DNA from: Candidatus Treponema faecavium
GTDB taxonomy: Bacteria > Spirochaetota > Spirochaetia > Treponematales > Treponemataceae
Assembly: GCA_019113455.1 (NCBI GenBank)
Contig: DXHG01000065.1
Coordinates: 1-12,506, forward strand
Direction: 5' to 3'
DNA length: 12,506 bases
Below the pieces are notes generated by a model that was not told the DNA's origin, ran no database searches, and saw nothing but the letters and a program-made list of their open reading frames with translations. A program made the position numbers and the translations under genes. Every line of letters begins with the position of its first letter. Within the stretch, counting starts at the first letter, position 1. Shown piece by piece: positions 5,880-12,506 of this stretch.

Positions 5880-8800
5880 GACCGCACCTGCTCGTACTGC
5901 AAAACATCGGCCCGTTCAAACAAAAAACAACTGTCGACTTTGACAGCCTCGGCGACTTCTTTTTAATCTACGGCAGCACCGGCGCGGGAAAAACGACGCT
6001 GTTCGATGCGATAACGTACGCGCTCTACGGCAGGCTCCCGGGAGCGCGGACAAAGCTGTCGGCTAAGCAGCTCCGCTCCGATTTTGCGGAATCCGACGCG
6101 CAGGCAAGCGTGCAGCTCACCTTTTCGGTGCAGAACGACTATTGGCGCATTACGCGCGTGCTGCCGCAGGATGCCGTAACCGCAAGCGGCAGGCAGACCG
6201 AAAAAAAAACAGACCCGCTGCTTGAGCACCGCGACGGGCAGGAGTGGATTGTAAGCTCAGAGAAAAAGACGGAAACGGACGCACAGCTGCAGGAGCTTAT
6301 CGGCCTTACCGCACAGGAGTTTTCCTGCATCGTGCTCCTGCCGCAGGGAGAATTTGCCGAGTTTCTCAGGCAGAACTCAACGCAGCGGCAGACAACGCTT
6401 GCAAAGCTCTTTCCGCTGGAACAGTATCAGGCGCTCATGGAACGTGCAAAAGACCTGTACACGCACAAAAGCGGCGCGCTCAGCCAGACGGCAGACGATC
6501 TGAAAGCGCTCCGCAAGGAGCTTGACGCGCTCGGCGCGGACAAACGGATTGAGGAACTGCGCTCGCGTGCCGTTGAATATACGGCAGCATGCAGAACGCA
6601 GCGCGCCGAGCAGACGGCCGCAGCACTCAGACAATCTGACACACAGCGGCGGCTTGAAAAATGCCGCCAAACCGCAGCGCACAGAAACAGGCTCGCCGTG
6701 CTTGAAGCGCAGACAGCAGACATCGAATATGAGCGGGCGCGGCTTGCCAGCGCGGAACAGGCGGCAGTTATCGAAGCATACATCACGCAGGAAGAAACAG
6801 AAGCAGCAAAAAGCGCGCAGATCGCCGCAGCACTTGAACGTCTGCACGCGCAGCTCGAGCGCGCACAGACACACCGGCAGCGGCTGCACGAACAGGAAGC
6901 CGGCATACAGCTCAAGCAGCAAGAACTGCAGCAGATTGCCGTGCTGCTGCACACGGGAGCAGATGCTGCGGCGGCAGAACAGGAGCTTTTACGCACACAA
7001 AAAGAAGAACAGACGGTCAGCCGGCAGCTCGCGCACAAGCAGGAGCAGCTTGCACAGATTGCGGCGCAGCGCGGTGCGATACAGCAGGAGCTGGACGAAA
7101 CACCGTACGACAACGCCGGTCTTATCAGTGCGCAGCAGGAAGTCATGGACGCGCACGCCGCCTGCACTCAGGCAGAGCGGCAGCACGAAAAAGCGCTTGA
7201 GGTGCAGAAAGCGCAGGCGCTCTTTGAGCAGGCGGAACAGGAGCTTGCCGATGCGCGCGAAAACGAACAGGCGGCAAAGACACAGCATGAGCAGGCGCAG
7301 ATCCTGCTTGAACAGCTGCGCGAAGAACAGCGGCGGCAGGAACGCGAAGCAATGGCGGCAGAACTTGCACGCCAGCTGCACGGCGGGGCGCCCTGTCCGG
7401 TCTGCGGCTCATTGCAGCATCCCAAGCCAGCAGCGCTGCAGCCGCACACCGCCGCCGCAGCGGAAGAGCTTGCACGAGCGCAGAAAACCGCTGCCCGATG
7501 CGAAGCAGCCTATACAGAAGCGGCGCAGCGGCGCGCCGTTGCCGAAAGCCGCGCACGCGAGCGGCAAAACGACCCGCTGCTTGCCGCCGGCTGTTCCGTG
7601 AGCGGCACCGAACCGGCGCTGCTCCGCGCGAAAGAAGCGCTCTCTCAGGCAGAGGAGCGGCAGGCAGCGCTCAGCAGGCAAACGGCGCGGCGCGACGCTC
7701 TTATGCAGCAGGACGCCGCCATGCGGCAGCAGGCAGAAGCCTGCAAAGAAGCAATACACGCGCTTTCGCTGCAGCTCTCCGACATCTCACACAAACATGA
7801 GCAGCAGCAAGACGCTGTACAGACGTTTGCCGAGCGCGGTGCAGCGCTTTTGGCAGCCTCCGTACAGTCAGCATCAGACACGTTCAGCGCGCTTTCGCAG
7901 AAAAAACAGGCGCTTAAGCGCGAAACAGACGCTTTTACAGCTGAACTCAAAGACTGCGAAACCGCCTGCACGCGGCTTGCAGCCGAATATGATTCCGCCG
8001 CAGCGCAGCAGCGGGAACAGGAACTTGCTTACGAGCAGGTTCACGGCACGCTTGAGGCGCAGCTTGCGCCCGCCGGATTTGCCTCAATAGAAGAAGCGCG
8101 CGCCGCCTTTGTTCCCGAAGCGGAACGCCGCCGCATACGGGAAACAATAACGGCATGGCAAAAAGAACACGATCTGCTTACCGCGCTGCTCGCCCAGCCC
8201 GACACGCCCGCACCAGCAGAGCAGCGGGAGCTTGAATCAGCGCTTGCCGGCATAGAGGAACAGCTTGCGCAGCTTGAAGCAAGCCTTGCAGAACTCGAAG
8301 CCGCAGCAGCAGACTGTCAGCGGGAATTATCCGTTCTGACAGAAAAACAGGAGCGGGCCGACCGGCTTGAACAGCAGCGGCAGCTGCAGGAAAAAGAAAG
8401 TCAGGCATACAAACAGCTCTCACATGACTTAAACGGAAAAAACCCTTCAAGCATACCGTTTAACGCATGGGTGCTCGGCATGTATCTGGAACAAATCGTA
8501 CAGGCGGCCAATCTCCGCCTCTCACGCATCTCTGACGGCAGGTTTACGCTGCTCACAAACGCGCACAAATCAGGCGCGGGCCTTAAAGGGCTTGACCTGC
8601 AGGTATTCGATTCATATACCGGAAAAAACCGCCCCTGCGAAACACTCTCCGGCGGCGAAACATTCATGGCATCTATCAGCCTTGCACTCGGGCTCACCGA
8701 CATTGTACAAAACAAAAAAGGCGGCATTTCGCTTGACGCACTGTTTATCGACGAAGGATTCGGCTCTCTTGACGAGACGTCGCTTGAAAAAGCGCTTTCG

Positions 8801-8944
8801 ATACTGGACAGCATCAGAGACCACCGCTGCGTCGGCATTATATCGCATGTCGGCATACTCAAAAACAGCATACCCAGCAGTCTCGAAGTGATAAAAGAGC
8901 CTTCCGGTTCTTCCGTGCGCCACCATCAGGCGGAAGACGTATAG
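5876..8944 (+). CDS. sbcC: Nuclease SbcCD ATPase subunit C (Rad50-like)
   Basis: SbcC is the SMC/Rad50-type ATPase partner of SbcD. The 1022-residue protein has Walker A GSTGAGKT (33-40), a Q-loop LLPQGEF (154-160), two long coiled-coil arms very rich in Gln, Ala and Glu (about 190-500 and 515-880) flanking a zinc hook CPVC (507-510) at the exact middle, then the ABC signature LSGGE (924-928), Walker B LFIDEG (956-961) and a C-terminal IISHV histidine loop. Length is close to E. coli SbcC (about 1048). The start is GTG at 5876, overlapping the sbcD stop as GTGA and preceded by AGGAGGAGGA, the strongest ribosome-binding site in the window. The repetitive CAG/GCA-rich arms produce long spurious frames on both strands. 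Intact and probably functional. Confidence 0.96.
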   Translation: MRPHLLVLQNIGPFKQKTTVDFDSLGDFFLIYGSTGAGKTTLFDAITYALYGRLPGARTKLSAKQLRSDFAESDAQASVQLTFSVQNDYWRITRVLPQDAVTASGRQTEKKTDPLLEHRDGQEWIVSSEKKTETDAQLQELIGLTAQEFSCIVLLPQGEFAEFLRQNSTQRQTTLAKLFPLEQYQALMERAKDLYTHKSGALSQTADDLKALRKELDALGADKRIEELRSRAVEYTAACRTQRAEQTAAALRQSDTQRRLEKCRQTAAHRNRLAVLEAQTADIEYERARLASAEQAAVIEAYITQEETEAAKSAQIAAALERLHAQLERAQTHRQRLHEQEAGIQLKQQELQQIAVLLHTGADAAAAEQELLRTQKEEQTVSRQLAHKQEQLAQIAAQRGAIQQELDETPYDNAGLISAQQEVMDAHAACTQAERQHEKALEVQKAQALFEQAEQELADARENEQAAKTQHEQAQILLEQLREEQRRQEREAMAAELARQLHGGAPCPVCGSLQHPKPAALQPHTAAAAEELARAQKTAARCEAAYTEAAQRRAVAESRARERQNDPLLAAGCSVSGTEPALLRAKEALSQAEERQAALSRQTARRDALMQQDAAMRQQAEACKEAIHALSLQLSDISHKHEQQQDAVQTFAERGAALLAASVQSASDTFSALSQKKQALKRETDAFTAELKDCETACTRLAAEYDSAAAQQREQELAYEQVHGTLEAQLAPAGFASIEEARAAFVPEAERRRIRETITAWQKEHDLLTALLAQPDTPAPAEQRELESALAGIEEQLAQLEASLAELEAAAADCQRELSVLTEKQERADRLEQQRQLQEKESQAYKQLSHDLNGKNPSSIPFNAWVLGMYLEQIVQAANLRLSRISDGRFTLLTNAHKSGAGLKGLDLQVFDSYTGKNRPCETLSGGETFMASISLALGLTDIVQNKKGGISLDALFIDEGFGSLDETSLEKALSILDSIRDHRCVGIISHVGILKNSIPSSLEVIKEPSGSSVRHHQAEDV

Positions 8945-8971
8945 CGCGTACCCGTACTGCCCTGCGGCAGC

Positions 8972-9000
8972 TTGCGAAGCAGCGCATAACCCCGTATAAT
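8972..9000 (+). promoter_or_regulatory. Promoter abutting the SDR gene (predicted leaderless)
   Basis: TTGCGA (8972-8977, 4/6) and a perfect TATAAT (8995-9000) are exactly 17 bp apart. The -10 ends six bases before the ATG at 9007, so the expected +1 is the A of the start codon. The gap has no Shine-Dalgarno sequence. The whole promoter lies in the 62-bp gap after sbcC; small hairpins there (8957-8970, 8970-8980) lack T-tracts and are not convincing terminators. It would drive the SDR gene and probably pncB and the epmA-like gene. Confidence 0.7.
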
Positions 9001-9006
9001 TACGGC

Positions 9007-9843
9007 ATGAAACGGATACTGATCGTGACTGGCGCAAGCTCAGGCATGGGAAGTGAATTTGCACGGCAGCTCTGCGCCGCGCGGCGGGCGGACGAGCTCT
9101 GGCTTATTGCGCGCAGAGAAGACCGGCTGCGCGCCCTCGCAGAAGAACTGCGCGGCGGCACAGCGCCAGCTTGCCATGGTGGCACAGCGCCAGCTTGCCG
9201 TTGTATTCCGCTTAACATCGCAGGCCGCAGCGGCGTGCACGCGGTTAAAGCGCTCCTGCGCGATGCGTATGCCGCACAGCCGTTCGTTATAGACACGCTC
9301 GTGTGCAGCGCCGGCTTCGGCACATACGGCCCGTTTGCCGATACCGACATTGACCGCGAGCTCGACATGATAGACATCAATGCCGCATCCCTTACCGGCA
9401 TATGCGGCGTGTGCCTGCCGTATCTCGAACGCGGCAGCCGCATCATAAACATCGCAAGCCTTGCAGCCTTTTCTCCGCTGGGCAATTTTGCCGTCTACGC
9501 CGCGACAAAAGCGTACGTGCACAGCTTTACGCTCGCGCTCGCGGCGGAACTCAAAGACCGCGGCATACGCGTTATTTCCGTGTGCCCCGGCCCCGTCGCA
9601 ACGGAATTCGCCGCTGTCGCGTCAAACGGCGCGCGCACGCAGGTGCTGCACGGCAAGCCCGCAGACCACGTCGCCGCGCACGCGCTCAAACTGGCCGAGC
9701 GCGGAAGGCACACCGCGATATATGCGCCGTGGTGGAAATGCAAAGCGTTTTTAAGCAGGTTTATCGGCAGATATTTTTTTGCGCGGTATACCTATTTATA
9801 CGAAAAAAGACCGTCGCAGCCGGTGCAGGCACGGCAGCTCTGA
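9007..9843 (+). CDS. Short-chain dehydrogenase/reductase, substrate unknown
   Basis: A classical SDR of 278 residues. The Rossmann-fold cofactor motif TGASSGMG is at 8-15, with LIARRED (33-39) after the second strand; the basic residues there favour NADP(H). CSAGFG (100-105) replaces the usual NAG, and the catalytic set is N125 (INAAS), S151 (NIASLAAF), Y164 and K168 (YAATK), followed by VCPGPVATEF (192-201). The C-terminus is aromatic and basic (PWWKCKAFLSRFIGRYFF, about 241-258) and may touch the membrane, although no clear transmembrane helix is present. It resembles the DltE/YqjQ-like SDR group, but the substrate cannot be assigned. Residues 50-65 hold two near-identical GGTAPAC(H/R) units from a 24-bp duplication. 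Predicted leaderless; followed 28 bp later by pncB. Confidence 0.9.
   Translation: MKRILIVTGASSGMGSEFARQLCAARRADELWLIARREDRLRALAEELRGGTAPACHGGTAPACRCIPLNIAGRSGVHAVKALLRDAYAAQPFVIDTLVCSAGFGTYGPFADTDIDRELDMIDINAASLTGICGVCLPYLERGSRIINIASLAAFSPLGNFAVYAATKAYVHSFTLALAAELKDRGIRVISVCPGPVATEFAAVASNGARTQVLHGKPADHVAAHALKLAERGRHTAIYAPWWKCKAFLSRFIGRYFFARYTYLYEKRPSQPVQARQL
9154..9201 (+). repeat. In-frame 24-bp tandem duplication in the SDR gene
   Basis: Units 9154-9177 and 9178-9201 match at 22 of 24 bases; a 19-base core (9157-9175 and 9181-9199) is identical. Each encodes GGTAPAC plus H or R. The duplication keeps the frame and falls in the surface loop between the helix LRALAEELR and the next strand (CIPLNI), where extra residues are likely tolerated. 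High identity suggests a recent slippage or duplication event. Confidence 0.85.
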
Positions 9844-9871
9844 ACACGGCGGCGGTACCCGGGAGGTAGCT

Positions 9872-11329
9872 ATGAGATCGTACAGAGATAACGGAACAAG
9901 CGCGCTGTTCACTGATTTTTATGAACTGACTATGGCGCAGGGGTACTGGAAACGGCATATGGACGAACCGGCAGTGTTTGACATGTTTTTCAGACGCCAG
10001 CCGTTTTCCGGCGGATTTTCCATTCTTGCCGGCACGGAAACGCTGCTTGACGCGCTCGTGCATTTCACGTTTACGCAGACCGACATCGCATACCTTGAAA
10101 GCCTGGGCATCTTTGAAAAAGCGTTCCTGAATTATTTGCAGACATTCCGCTTTACCGGCGACGTTTACGCGATGGAAGAAGGTTCCGTTATCTTTCCCAA
10201 CGAGCCGCTCGTACGTATTCACGCAAACCTTATCGAAGCGCAGATTATCGAAGGGCTTGTGCTCAACCACATTAACTTTCAGAGTTTGATTGCCACTAAA
10301 ACAGCGCGCGTGCTGCTTGCTTCGCAGAAAGGCACTATTATGGAATTCGGACTGCGCCGCGCCCAGGGCCCGGACGGCGCGATGAGCGCGTCCCGCGCAG
10401 CCTACATCGGCGGCGCGTCTTCAACGAGCAACACGCTCGCAGGCAAGCTCTACGGCATACCGGTGCAGGGAACAATGGCACATTCGTGGATCATGTCGTT
10501 TCCGAGCGAACTTGAAGCGTTTGAAGCATACGCAGAGATATATCCTGAACGCACCGTATTCCTCATAGACACATACGACACGCTGAACTCAGGCATCAAA
10601 AACGCGATTGCCGTCGGCAAAAAACTTGCCGCGCAGGGAAAGCAGTTCGGCGTGCGCCTTGACTCAGGCGACATTCAGTACCTCTCGGCGGAGGTGCGCA
10701 AAGCGCTTGACGCGGCGGGGCTTACCGGCGCGTCAATCTCCGTTTCAAACGAGCTTGACGAGCACATTATCGAAACGCTCGTACAGCAAAGGGCGCCGAT
10801 AGACAGCTGGGGTGTCGGCACGCACATGGTTACCGGCGGAAACGAGTCGTCGTTTACCGGCGTGTATAAACTCGCCGCGCGCAAGAACCCAAACGGCGCA
10901 GGCATGATTCCTGCGATGAAGTTCTCCGACAATCCGGAAAAGACGACAAACCCCGGCATTAAAAACGTCTGGCGGCTCTACGACGCCGACGGCATGGCAA
11001 AAGCCGATATTCTTGCGCTTTCTCATGAGGAAATACAAGAGGGAACACAGGCGCGCTTTTTTCATCCCTCTGTCGATTACCGGCAGTTTGCGTTTACTCC
11101 GTCGCGCGTCGTGCCGCTCCTTACAAAAAAGATAGAAAAAGGCAACATGCTCGCGCCGCCGCTTGCTCCCGCCGAACAGCTGCAGAAAGCGCGGACAGCG
11201 GCGCTCGCACAGCTCGACACCTTTCACGGCTCCTATAAGCGCCTGCTGAATCCGCACATTTACAAAGTATCTATCACCGAAGAACTCAAAAACTTAAAGT
11301 TGGAGTTCATCAGGGCGCGGATAACATAA
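9872..11329 (+). CDS. pncB: Nicotinate phosphoribosyltransferase
   Basis: PncB makes nicotinate mononucleotide from nicotinate and PRPP with ATP hydrolysis, the entry step of the Preiss-Handler NAD salvage route. From the ATG at 9872 it has 485 residues, near the long bacterial form (B. subtilis about 490). Motifs: TDFYELTMAQGYW (14-26), EFGLRRAQGPDGAMSASRAA (158-177), GTMAHSW (200-206) with H204 at the position expected for the phosphorylated histidine, VRLDSGD (261-267), and GVGTHMVTG (from 314). An upstream in-frame ATG (9779) lies inside the SDR gene; the 9872 start is preferred because GGGAGG (9861-9866) is five bases upstream and the N-terminus matches the family. It lies between the SDR and epmA-like genes, probably co-transcribed. 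Confidence 0.95.
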   Translation: MRSYRDNGTSALFTDFYELTMAQGYWKRHMDEPAVFDMFFRRQPFSGGFSILAGTETLLDALVHFTFTQTDIAYLESLGIFEKAFLNYLQTFRFTGDVYAMEEGSVIFPNEPLVRIHANLIEAQIIEGLVLNHINFQSLIATKTARVLLASQKGTIMEFGLRRAQGPDGAMSASRAAYIGGASSTSNTLAGKLYGIPVQGTMAHSWIMSFPSELEAFEAYAEIYPERTVFLIDTYDTLNSGIKNAIAVGKKLAAQGKQFGVRLDSGDIQYLSAEVRKALDAAGLTGASISVSNELDEHIIETLVQQRAPIDSWGVGTHMVTGGNESSFTGVYKLAARKNPNGAGMIPAMKFSDNPEKTTNPGIKNVWRLYDADGMAKADILALSHEEIQEGTQARFFHPSVDYRQFAFTPSRVVPLLTKKIEKGNMLAPPLAPAEQLQKARTAALAQLDTFHGSYKRLLNPHIYKVSITEELKNLKLEFIRARIT

Positions 11330-12337
11330 ATGGATCTGGAACAGCTGCGCTTCAGGGCGCGGGTACTGCGCCGCATACGGGAGTTTTTTTGGGACAGGGA
11401 CTACCTGGAGCTTGATACGCCCGCGCTGAGCAAAACACTTATTCCTGAAACGTGTCTTGAAGTATTTAAGACAGAATACGTGATTCCCGACGGCAGCGGC
11501 GCAAAACCGCTGTATCTTGTGCCTTCCCCTGAAATATATATTAAGCGGCTTTTGGCGCGCCGGCCTGTGTCTGTCTTTCAGCTTTCCAAATGCTACCGCA
11601 ACGTGGAGTCATGCGGGCGTATTCACAGCCCTGAGTTTACGATGCTGGAATACTACACCATGGGAGCAACGTACCGCGAGTCAGCCGCGCTGACCGAGGC
11701 GCTTATCGCATCGCTTCTGCCTGACGTGCCGGAACATGGAGAAGATCCGTTCTCCTGCCTGCGCCCGCCGTTTACCAGGCTTTCCATGGACGAAGCGTTT
11801 TACCGGTACGCCGGTTTTTACCTGTCTGACAGCCCTGACGCAGTACAGCTTGCCGAGCGCGCCGCCGCGTTAGGGCTCTACCCGCAGGAGCCCGAGGCGC
11901 TTTTTTTGTGGCCGTGGGATGATTTATACGAGCTTTTGTTTGTGCAGTGCGTTGAGCCATACCTTCCGCAGAATAAGCCGGTCTTTCTGTTTGATTATCC
12001 GGCGCAGGTTCCCTGCCTTGCAAAAGACGTGCCGCCCGCCGCAGGCGGCGAACCGCTGTGGAAAGAACGCTGGGAGCTCTATATCAACGGTATCGAAACA
12101 GCAAACTGCTATTCTGAAGAAACGGATCCGCACAAAATAAAAGCGTACTTTGACCGCGAAAGCGCCGAAAAAGCGGCGCACGCCCGTGTGCCGCACGCCG
12201 TAGATAAAGACTACTGGAAACAGTTTGCCTCATTTCCGGCATGTTCCGGCACGGCGCTCGGCGCCGACCGGCTTATAGCGGCGCTTGCAGGCTGCAAAAC
12301 GATAGAACCGTACCTGCCGTTCCCGCTTGAGCTGTAA
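11330..12337 (+). CDS. epmA: EpmA/GenX/PoxA-like ligase (EF-P lysylation type)
   Basis: The 335-residue protein is a class II lysyl-tRNA synthetase paralogue lacking the anticodon-binding domain. E. coli EpmA (325 residues) attaches (R)-beta-lysine to a lysine of elongation factor P, which helps ribosomes through proline runs. Shared blocks: SPEIYIKRLL, the motif 2 region CYRNVESCGRIHSPEFTMLE (one residue longer than E. coli), ELYINGIETANCYSEETD, and motif 3 GTALGADRL. A309 in motif 3 aligns with E. coli A298, a position where LysRS has Gly and which I recall as relevant to PoxA substrate choice. Its ATG directly follows the pncB TAA (TAAATG) without a good ribosome-binding site, suggesting translational coupling. 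Neither epmB nor efp is visible here, so the target and substrate are inferred from the family. Confidence 0.88.
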   Translation: MDLEQLRFRARVLRRIREFFWDRDYLELDTPALSKTLIPETCLEVFKTEYVIPDGSGAKPLYLVPSPEIYIKRLLARRPVSVFQLSKCYRNVESCGRIHSPEFTMLEYYTMGATYRESAALTEALIASLLPDVPEHGEDPFSCLRPPFTRLSMDEAFYRYAGFYLSDSPDAVQLAERAAALGLYPQEPEALFLWPWDDLYELLFVQCVEPYLPQNKPVFLFDYPAQVPCLAKDVPPAAGGEPLWKERWELYINGIETANCYSEETDPHKIKAYFDRESAEKAAHARVPHAVDKDYWKQFASFPACSGTALGADRLIAALAGCKTIEPYLPFPLEL

Positions 12338-12390
12338 ACGCCGCGCGCCGCCGCCGCGTGCAGATGCCATAGCGCCGCGCACAAAATACC

Positions 12391-12413
12391 GCTGTACCCT
12401 GCCGCAGTGCAGC
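12391..12413. other. Imperfect dyad downstream of epmA
   Basis: GCTGTAC (12391-12397) can pair with GTGCAGC (12407-12413) through seven pairs including one G-T, with a nine-base loop. It lies 54 bases after the epmA stop. The following bases are AAAATTT rather than a T-run, so it is not a standard intrinsic terminator on the plus strand. It may still be part of the 3' end of the operon. Confidence 0.25.
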
Positions 12414-12417
12414 AAAA

Positions 12418-12494
12418 TTTGCCGGCGTTAACAGATTTGCCGATGGCCAATAAAATATTTGCCGTTTATCAGACATGAATTTTGCCGATGGCCA
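12418..12494 (+). repeat. Four direct TTTGCCG repeats around a promoter
   Basis: TTTGCCG occurs at 12418, 12436, 12458 and 12481, spaced 18, 22 and 23 bases, each preceded by A/T-rich bases. Copies two and four extend to an identical 14-mer TTTGCCGATGGCCA (12436-12449, 12481-12494), 45 bases apart. The four copies lie above, within and below the promoter at 12428-12456. Spacing near two helical turns fits a set of protein-binding sites; alternatively this is the edge of a longer repeat array cut by the window. Confidence 0.6.
12428..12456 (+). promoter_or_regulatory. Sigma70-type promoter reading out of the window
   Basis: TTAACA (12428-12433, 5/6) and TAAAAT (12451-12456, 5/6) are exactly 17 bp apart, within an AT-rich patch that contrasts with the GC-rich genes. 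Transcription would start near 12463 and leave the window on the right. An ATG at 12475 stays open to the edge for only ten codons, too few to call a gene. The spacer and flanks contain the direct repeats. Confidence 0.5.
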
Positions 12495-12506
12495 GCGGCG
12501 CACTTG

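Noticed and set aside
6427..7167. Minus-strand open frame (246 codons) rich in Ser and Cys, antisense to sbcC.
   Set aside because: Its Cys/Ser composition is the direct antisense image of Gln/Ala-rich codons in sbcC, with no start context or family resemblance.
6522..7601. Long plus-strand open frame (359 codons, Arg/Ser-rich) inside sbcC.
   Set aside because: It lies wholly within the sbcC coiled-coil region in another frame. The repetitive CAG/GCA/GAA codons of the arms lack stops in shifted frames; the protein has no domain.
9779..9871. ATG at 9779 as pncB start, adding 31 residues.
   Set aside because: It lies inside the SDR gene, the added sequence is a shifted reading of that gene, and GGGAGG marks the ATG at 9872.
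12418..12494. CRISPR array at the right edge.
   Set aside because: The repeated unit is only 7-14 bases with uneven spacing and no spacer-like structure or cas genes.
12273..12503. Minus-strand frame of 76 codons with repeated WPSA(K/N) units.
   Set aside because: The repeat comes from the direct DNA repeats read backwards; half of it is antisense to epmA and there is no start context.
12475..12506. ATG at 12475 (MNFADGQRRT...) as the start of a gene leaving the window.
   Set aside because: Only ten full codons are visible, no ribosome-binding site precedes it, and the same FADGQ coding appears at the first 14-mer copy followed by a stop, so it looks like repeat sequence.

Overview
The window is an ordinary bacterial chromosome segment: GC-rich, densely coding, with few and short gaps. 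Gene content and protein sequences (an EpmA/GenX-type ligase, SbcCD, the order yebC-ruvC-ruvA-ruvB-queA, a long-form PncB) would fit a spirochaete of the Treponema lineage. That placement is inference from general resemblance and is only moderately secure. I see no phage genes, transposases, tRNAs, rRNAs or CRISPR arrays.

Layout. The left edge holds the last 63 codons of an unrecognised rightward gene. It converges on a leftward block that reads, in transcription order, yebC, ruvC, ruvA, ruvB, queA (4397 down to 221). A 240-bp divergent region (4398-4637) holds a yebC promoter, a perfect 9-bp palindrome and an sbcD promoter. To the right lie sbcD-sbcC (4638-8944), then an SDR-family oxidoreductase, pncB (nicotinate phosphoribosyltransferase) and an epmA-like ligase (9007-12337). 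The final 169 bases have no clear gene. They carry a promoter-like sequence surrounded by four short direct repeats, running to the window end.

Function. Two DNA-repair modules sit back to back: RuvABC (Holliday-junction migration and resolution) and SbcCD (nuclease acting on hairpins and DNA ends). QueA makes the queuosine precursor in tRNA. YebC and the EpmA-like protein both belong to families linked to translation, in particular to difficult (proline-rich) elongation. PncB serves NAD salvage.

I find no new multi-gene system. The notable points are regulatory. Three genes (ruvA, sbcD, the SDR gene) have sigma70-type promoters whose -10 element ends 6-7 bp before the ATG, with no Shine-Dalgarno sequence, which predicts leaderless mRNAs. 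Most other genes have clear ribosome-binding sites or are coupled to an upstream gene. A strong intrinsic terminator lies between yebC and the conserved part of ruvC, inside the only ATG-started ruvC frame. The SDR gene carries a recent-looking in-frame 24-bp duplication.
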